From: Acinetobacter pullicarnis
GTDB lineage: Bacteria > Pseudomonadota > Gammaproteobacteria > Pseudomonadales > Moraxellaceae
NCBI RefSeq assembly: GCF_006352475.1
Contig: NZ_VCMZ01000001.1
Span: forward strand, 1-64,000
Reading direction: 5' to 3'
Length of the DNA stretch: 64,000 nucleotides
The stretch's first letter is position 1; every line of letters begins with the position of its first letter. Below the pieces are notes generated by a model that was not told the DNA's origin, ran no database searches, and worked only from the letters and a program-made list of their open reading frames with translations. A program made the translations under genes and the position numbers. This document shows, one piece after another, positions 59,486 to 64,000 of the stretch.

Positions 59486-59917
59486 TTATTTGGGGATTTT
59501 AAGCGCAAGGTTAAACTTTACGGTTTTATTTTGACGTGCTGAATTGCGCATTTGATAGACCTGTAAGGTATATGCGCCTGTGGTAGGCAAGACGATTTCG
59601 CCAACAGATCCGGCGCTAGAACCAATCAATAGCGCATTGGCCTTACCCGGTTGGTCTTCTGGCGCAAAAATATTGAGATAAGCCAAGCCTTGATTACTTT
59701 CGAGGTTAAATTTAAGGGTCTGACCTTTTTTAGCATAGACCTTATAATGAATATCATCATATCCAGTAAAACTGCCTGCAATTTTGCTGTGGTCTGTACC
59801 TTTTATAAAGTGAATTGATTTTTCCTGTGTTTTGGCAAAAGTTGTGGTCGTTGCCAGTGAAATGCAAGCAGAGAACAGTATAAGCGTCAGATTTTTTTTC
59901 AATTTTACGGCCTTCAA
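59486..59917 (-). CDS. PliG-like periplasmic inhibitor of g-type lysozyme
   Basis: The 143-residue product has a signal peptide (ending TTFA) and the beta-sandwich pattern of PliG: KSIHFIKGTDHSKIAGSFTGYDDIHYKVYAKKGQTLKF and the C-terminal TGAYTLQVYQMRNSARQNKTVKF with the conserved R-N-x-A-R stretch. PliG proteins block goose-type lysozymes of animals, protecting the cell wall. The resemblance is recognised from memory of E. coli PliG (YcgK) and is moderate. It is a single-gene unit. Confidence 0.72.
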   Translation of the reverse strand: MKAVKLKKNLTLILFSACISLATTTTFAKTQEKSIHFIKGTDHSKIAGSFTGYDDIHYKVYAKKGQTLKFNLESNQGLAYLNIFAPEDQPGKANALLIGSSAGSVGEIVLPTTGAYTLQVYQMRNSARQNKTVKFNLALKIPK

Positions 59918-60288
59918 AAAAGTAGATTCAATGCATCAGAATACTGAATATCTTAGAAGATAATTTAAAATTATCTATCGGATTTTGTTGTGTTTAAATA
60001 ACTTACTTTGCCGTGCGATACTTTTGTTGAATGCTGCTGAAGATGGGATCGCGTTGTCATAGAAAAGGTTGCATCAAAGCACAGTAGAGTGCGCGCTTAT
60101 CGACTTATAATAAAAAAAGGTTATATAAAACAAAAAAATTATTCATAAAAGTTTTGGTTGAAATACACCTATGCTGCACTGCATCAGCTTTCAGTCTGTC
60201 TGAGGCTTGTATAGAATGAAGAATATTTTAAAGATCGTATTTACGATCATTCGCTAGGCTAATCAGCTACGCCACGGAGTGCCATTTC
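59918..60288. other. Intergenic region before ilvD
   Basis: This 371-bp gap holds the divergent promoters of the PliG-like gene and ilvD. It is AT-rich with no clear attenuator or leader peptide. I see no gene in it. Confidence 0.5.
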
Positions 60289-61974
60289 ATGAGTAAAGAC
60301 AATATACGCGAACATTCAGGGCCTGTATTTGACGGGGTGGAAAATGCACCTGCACGTTCAATGTTGCGTCCAGTTGGATTTACCGATGCAGATTTTGAAA
60401 AGCCACAAATTGGCATTGCATCCACTTGGGCCAATGTCACGCCATGTAATATGCACATTGATGGTTTGGCGCGTGAAGTCGAGACTGGCGTCAATGTTGC
60501 TGGTGGTAAAGGCATTATTTTTAATACCATTACGATTTCTGATGGTATTTCAAATGGTACTGAGGGCATGAAATACTCATTGCTGTCACGTGAAATTATC
60601 GCGGATTCAATTGAAGCCGTGGTGGGATGTCAGGGCTATGATGGCGTCATTGCGATTGGTGGTTGTGATAAAAATATGCCAGGTTGCATCATGGGCTTGG
60701 CACGTCTAAACCGCCCTGGTCTCTTTATTTATGGTGGCTCGATTAAGCCAGGTGAAGGCAATACAGATATTATTTCAGTATTTGAAGCCGTTGGGAAATA
60801 TGCCAAAGGCGAATATAACGAAATTCAAGTGAAACATATTGAAGAAGTGGCAATTCCGGGGCCGGGCTCGTGTGGTGGTATGTATACCGCCAATTCCATG
60901 GCATCTGCAATTGAAGCGTTAGGGATGAGTTTACCGGGCTCATCTGCACAAGAAGCAGTTTCTCAAGATAAGTTGCTCGATTGCGAACGTGCGGGCGAGG
61001 CAGTGATGAACCTACTGCGTTTAGACCTTAAACCACGGGATATCATGACCAAATCGGCCTTTGAAAATGCGATTAAAGTTCTGATTGCTTTGGGTGGGTC
61101 AACCAATGGTGTGCTGCATTTAATTGCGATGGCACATACTGCACAGGTTGACATTACCTTAGATGACTTCACGCGGATTGGTAAAGAGATTCCTGTGTTG
61201 GCAGACGTGCGTCCATCGGGTAAATACTCGATGTCTGAGTTGATTGCAATCGGTGGTATTCAACCGCTCATGAAGCGTATGCTTGATCGTGGCATGTTAG
61301 ATGGCAGTTGCTTGACGGTTACCGGCAAAACTTTGGCTGAGAACTTGGCCGATGTACAAGATTACCCAGAAGGTCAGCAGATTATTTTCCCATTTGAAGC
61401 GCCAGTGAAAAAAGACTCACATCTGGTGATTTTGAAAGGTAATTTATCGCCAACGGGTGCAGTTGCAAAAATCACAGGTAAAGAAGGGCTTTATTTTGAA
61501 GGGCCTGCACGTGTGTTCGAAGGTGAAATTGGTGCAATGCGCGGTATTTTAGACGGAGAAGTCCAACCTGGTGAGGTTGTGGTGATTCGTGGGGAAGGAC
61601 CTAAAGGTGGGCCGGGCATGCGTGAAATGCTCAAACCGACATCTGCGATTATTGGTAAAGGCTTAGGTCAATCTGTTGCTTTAATTACGGATGGTCGATT
61701 CTCTGGCGGGAGTCATGGTTTTGTCATTGGGCATGTGACACCTGAAGCTTATGAAGGTGGCCCGATTGGTTTGGTCAAAGATGGCGATAAAATTTCGATT
61801 AATGCTGAAAGCAACGAGATGACTTTACATATCTCTGATGAAGAAATGGCAGTACGTCAAGCGGCTTGGGTGAAACCAAAACCAAACTATCGCTATGGGG
61901 CTTTAGCAAAGTTTGCTAAATTGACCTCTGGTGCAGATAAAGGCGCCGTGACCGATCTAAATTTAGATGTATAA
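60289..61974 (+). CDS. ilvD: Dihydroxy-acid dehydratase
   Basis: IlvD is an iron-sulfur enzyme that converts dihydroxy-acids to 2-keto acids in valine, leucine and isoleucine synthesis. The 561-residue product has the cluster cysteines: VTPCNMH near residue 53, [10 protein letters not shown] near 120-130 and [12 protein letters not shown] with a further Cys. The C-terminus has [19 protein letters not shown]. The length matches the short form of the family. It is followed by a strong terminator. A frame on the other strand is a shadow. Confidence 0.97.
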   Translation: MSKDNIREHSGPVFDGVENAPARSMLRPVGFTDADFEKPQIGIASTWANVTPCNMHIDGLAREVETGVNVAGGKGIIFNTITISDGISNGTEGMKYSLLSREIIADSIEAVVGCQGYDGVIAIGGCDKNMPGCIMGLARLNRPGLFIYGGSIKPGEGNTDIISVFEAVGKYAKGEYNEIQVKHIEEVAIPGPGSCGGMYTANSMASAIEALGMSLPGSSAQEAVSQDKLLDCERAGEAVMNLLRLDLKPRDIMTKSAFENAIKVLIALGGSTNGVLHLIAMAHTAQVDITLDDFTRIGKEIPVLADVRPSGKYSMSELIAIGGIQPLMKRMLDRGMLDGSCLTVTGKTLAENLADVQDYPEGQQIIFPFEAPVKKDSHLVILKGNLSPTGAVAKITGKEGLYFEGPARVFEGEIGAMRGILDGEVQPGEVVVIRGEGPKGGPGMREMLKPTSAIIGKGLGQSVALITDGRFSGGSHGFVIGHVTPEAYEGGPIGLVKDGDKISINAESNEMTLHISDEEMAVRQAAWVKPKPNYRYGALAKFAKLTSGADKGAVTDLNLDV

Positions 61975-62000
61975 TTGATCATTCGCTTACAACTTGCTAT

Positions 62001-62032
62001 AAACCCTTGTAGTACGTACAAGGGTTTTTTTT
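62001..62032 (+). terminator. Terminator after ilvD
   Basis: AAACCCTTGTA and TACAAGGGTTT form an 11-bp perfect stem around GTACG, followed by TTTTT. It lies 27 bp after the stop. Confidence 0.92.
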
Positions 62033-62045
62033 CGAGGTTTATCTC

Positions 62046-63383
62046 ATGTCATTGTTACGCCGTTGGTTTGATCCAATTCGATCGCGCTGGTTTTATCAAA
62101 AGCCAAGTCGCCAAGCGGTGTTATCGACAGAGCATGGGCTGAGCATCTATCTACGTTTAGATGACGTTTATAGTTATCTTGCGGTGCAACAATTAATTCA
62201 ACTCGATGATTTACTCAGTGAAGAATTAAAGCCATTGAAGGTTATGATTTCTGATGTCAGTGCTGAACCACCCAATGGGATGTGTCTAGAAGCATGGCAT
62301 AACTACTGTTTAAACGATGCCAAAATACTGGCGAATCAGCATCGTTTTAGTTTTGATAATGAAAAACCCGAACAGCCAAGTCGAGAAGCTTTAGTACAAG
62401 CAGAAACGATTTTGCGTCACACCCCATTAACCGGGCGAAATTTCCTCTATTTACTTGAAGATGTGTTTCATATGTTGTGGCAGCAACAATATGGAAAACT
62501 GCGCACCCTCTACATGATGGCGCGTCAGCATCACCAGCCTAAAGCTTTTCCTGATCGTGTCTTTGTACACACCCCAGTACTGGCCAGTTTTTTTGAGTTT
62601 GGTGGTCGCCAATACCAAGCCGTCGATGATTTATTACGTTTGGCCCGCCGTTTAAGACAGCAGAAATTATTAACTGGCGCACCTATTTTTCTGATTAATC
62701 ATATTGAATGGCGTGAACATTTACTCAGTGATGCAGCGGAATTGGCTGAGATTCAGGGCATGCATCCTCAACTCGATTTATATATTGCGCTCGAAGATCC
62801 GATTAGTTGGTTGTTGTTGGCATATATTAAAGAAGAGTTGGCCAGTTATTATAATATTCAACTTAATCTTTATTTACTGAGTTACTGCGGGCGTGACTTT
62901 TTTGATTGGGGGCTTGCTTCACGCTTGTCTAAACGAACAGAGGTCGAATTTACACCATTCTGTCGACCCACTGCGGAAGCCACCTTAAATATGGCGCATT
63001 TATTTTATAGTGTGCCAGAAGAACAACGTATTGATGCGATGCATCAAATTTTAGAAGCGGTGTGGACCAAGGCCAAAGACCTCGCTTACCCACCACATTT
63101 TCAACAACTTCAACAGCAACTTGGCATTGATCAATTGGTTGAAATGGATATTGCAGCACGCTTACAGCAAAACGATGCGCTGTGCGCTGAGAAGCATCAA
63201 CCTAATCTGCCTGTATTAGAATTGCACATTGCAGAGCAACACTACGTATTTAATAGCCTATATCGTGTTTGGATGGTTGAAAGTATTTTAAGTAATGTGT
63301 TAGAACAAAAGTACAAAAGTGAAAATACTGTAGAACAAAATGATTCAGAAAAGTGTGACCGAAAGCAAGACCATACAGAGTAA
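62046..63383 (+). CDS. DsbA-family (thioredoxin-fold) protein of unknown function
   Basis: The 445-residue product is cytoplasmic by sequence. Its two halves each resemble the DsbA/HCCA-isomerase thioredoxin fold with an inserted helical domain: SIYLRLDDVYSYLAVQQL and, in the second half, DLYIALEDPISWLLLAYIKEEL, giving D-x-x-S-Y/W patterns typical of 2-hydroxychromene-2-carboxylate isomerases. No CxxC is present, so disulfide chemistry is unlikely. It starts 14 bp after the ilvD terminator and overlaps the chorismate mutase gene by 44 bp. The function is unknown. Confidence 0.7.
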   Translation: MSLLRRWFDPIRSRWFYQKPSRQAVLSTEHGLSIYLRLDDVYSYLAVQQLIQLDDLLSEELKPLKVMISDVSAEPPNGMCLEAWHNYCLNDAKILANQHRFSFDNEKPEQPSREALVQAETILRHTPLTGRNFLYLLEDVFHMLWQQQYGKLRTLYMMARQHHQPKAFPDRVFVHTPVLASFFEFGGRQYQAVDDLLRLARRLRQQKLLTGAPIFLINHIEWREHLLSDAAELAEIQGMHPQLDLYIALEDPISWLLLAYIKEELASYYNIQLNLYLLSYCGRDFFDWGLASRLSKRTEVEFTPFCRPTAEATLNMAHLFYSVPEEQRIDAMHQILEAVWTKAKDLAYPPHFQQLQQQLGIDQLVEMDIAARLQQNDALCAEKHQPNLPVLELHIAEQHYVFNSLYRVWMVESILSNVLEQKYKSENTVEQNDSEKCDRKQDHTE

Positions 63384-63774
63384 TAGTAATCAGAAAAAAA
63401 CAGTGCAAAATAATTCAACTGAGCAGATTAAAACGGGAAGTCGTAAGACAGAAAGTAATCCACTCGCATCCGCTCAGGCTGGACCGCTGAGCCGAGAGAA
63501 ATGTGAATCACTTGAACAGGTGAGAACCCACATTGATCTGATCGATCAGCATCTGATTGAGTTAATCGCTACGCGGCAGTTCTATGTTGACCAAGCTGTA
63601 CCTTTTAAACGAACTGAGCAGGCCGTTCAGGCACCTGAACGTGTTGAAGCCGTATTGGCAAAGGTGCGCGAACAAGCCCAAGCACAGGGCGTCGATCCAG
63701 CCCTGATTGAAGCGTTATATAAAAGTATGATTGATCACTTTATTCAGCGTGAACTCAAAGAAATTCGACCGTAA
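63340..63774 (+). CDS. Chorismate mutase, AroQ class
   Basis: Chorismate mutase turns chorismate into prephenate for phenylalanine and tyrosine. The C-terminal 85 residues have the AroQ pattern: LEQVRTHIDLIDQHLIELIATRQFYVDQAVPFKR (Arg, Asp and Lys/Arg of the active site), APERVEAVLAKVREQA and LIEALYKSMIDHFI. The first about 50 residues are Ser/Asn/Thr/Gln-rich and disordered, unusual for the family, so the true start may be downstream at a GTG. The start used here is the first ATG, 63340, which overlaps the previous gene by 44 bp. Confidence 0.8.
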   Translation: MIQKSVTESKTIQSNSNQKKTVQNNSTEQIKTGSRKTESNPLASAQAGPLSREKCESLEQVRTHIDLIDQHLIELIATRQFYVDQAVPFKRTEQAVQAPERVEAVLAKVREQAQAQGVDPALIEALYKSMIDHFIQRELKEIRP

Positions 63775-63785
63775 TATTCAACCGA

Positions 63786-63814
63786 TCCAAGTATGGCGCA
63801 ATGTCATACTTGGA
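63786..63814. terminator. Bidirectional hairpin between chorismate mutase and the last gene
   Basis: TCCAAGTATG and CATACTTGGA form a perfect 10-bp stem with a nine-base loop, 12 bp after the chorismate mutase stop and 13 bp before the end of the convergent gene. T-runs are weak on both sides. Confidence 0.6.
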
Positions 63815-63826
63815 CATTGTTCTGCA

Positions 63827-64000
63827 TTACAAGCATTTCTTTTTTAACATCACACACATAATCAAGAGCAGTGCCACACTGACACTGCTAAAAATGAGGC
63901 TGAGATTGGGGAGCCATTTTAATGCTTCTAGCAACAGGCCAATCGCAATATAGTAAATAAAACCGAGTACAGCACCCGCAATGCCTTTGTAGTTGACGTA
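63827..64000 (-). CDS. Membrane protein, C-terminal fragment (runs off the window)
   Basis: The minus strand is open from the last base for 57 codons to a TAA at 63827: YVNYKGIAGAVLGFIYYIAIGLLLEALKWLP and LIFSSVSVALLLIMCVMLKKKCL. Two hydrophobic helices and a basic tail indicate an integral membrane protein. The family cannot be named from this part. The 5' end is outside the window. Confidence 0.65.
   Translation of the reverse strand, partial: YVNYKGIAGAVLGFIYYIAIGLLLEALKWLPNLSLIFSSVSVALLLIMCVMLKKKCL

Overview
This window is chromosomal DNA from the genus Acinetobacter. It opens at the first base of dnaA and runs through dnaN, recF and gyrB, followed by the Acinetobacter gene set yheS, an AdeT-type binding protein, erpA, anmK, tyrS, one rRNA operon, rsmB/fmt and ilvD. 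A complete 1180-bp ISAba1 and other genus-typical protein families support this. I cannot name the species. Two perfect 14-bp ParB (parS) palindromes and two DnaA boxes fit a position next to the replication origin, although the usual oriC, upstream of dnaA, lies outside the window.

Layout. 1-6.4 kb: replication genes (dnaA, dnaN, recF, gyrB). 6.4-11.3 kb: a small NTF2-like protein, an AT-rich spacer with DnaA boxes, yheS, an AdeT-like periplasmic protein and erpA. 11.6-15 kb: an amidase operon (amiE, amiB, MetX-like hydrolase) behind a strong sigma70 promoter, sitting between erpA and anmK. 15.1-18.3 kb: anmK, tyrS and a YczE-like membrane protein. 18.4-19.2 kb: a gene-poor stretch with a parS site and two tandem copies of a structured small-RNA element; a third copy lies at about 37.2-37.33 kb. 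19.3-24.1 kb: a UshA-type nucleotidase lipoprotein and an orphan double-AAA+ ATPase. 24.3-30.2 kb: 16S, tRNA-Ile, tRNA-Ala, 23S and 5S. 30.4-32.9 kb: a carboxypeptidase G2-type gene split by ISAba1. 33-38.6 kb: a lytic transglycosylase, a SWIM/SNF2 helicase and an AI-2E family transporter.

38.6-46 kb: a five-gene chaperone-usher pilus operon with a CRP/Vfr-like site upstream, a hairpin after the major pilin and an AraC-type regulator at the far end. 46.7-50.2 kb: an outer-membrane protein, a DUF1287 protein and a MetPS-type importer whose 36-residue small subunit is easily missed. 50.3-54.3 kb: rsmB and fmt (translationally coupled), a GST and its WYL-type regulator. 54.4-58.5 kb: orphan type VI secretion cargo: a PAAR protein with a lipoprotein partner, and a VgrG tail fragment, a GH108 muramidase-like protein and an exported SH3 protein. 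No core T6SS genes are present. 58.9-64 kb: a DUF6508-like protein, a PliG-like lysozyme inhibitor, ilvD, a DsbA-like protein, an AroQ chorismate mutase and the C-terminal end of a membrane protein.

The most interesting item is the small-RNA element at 18.83, 19.07 and 37.33 kb. Each copy folds into several short hairpins whose loops carry AGGA, usually as C-AGGA(T/A)-G, with base changes that preserve stem pairing between copies, and each ends in a terminator hairpin with the same loop. This is the architecture of CsrA/RsmA-titrating RNAs (CsrB, RsmZ).
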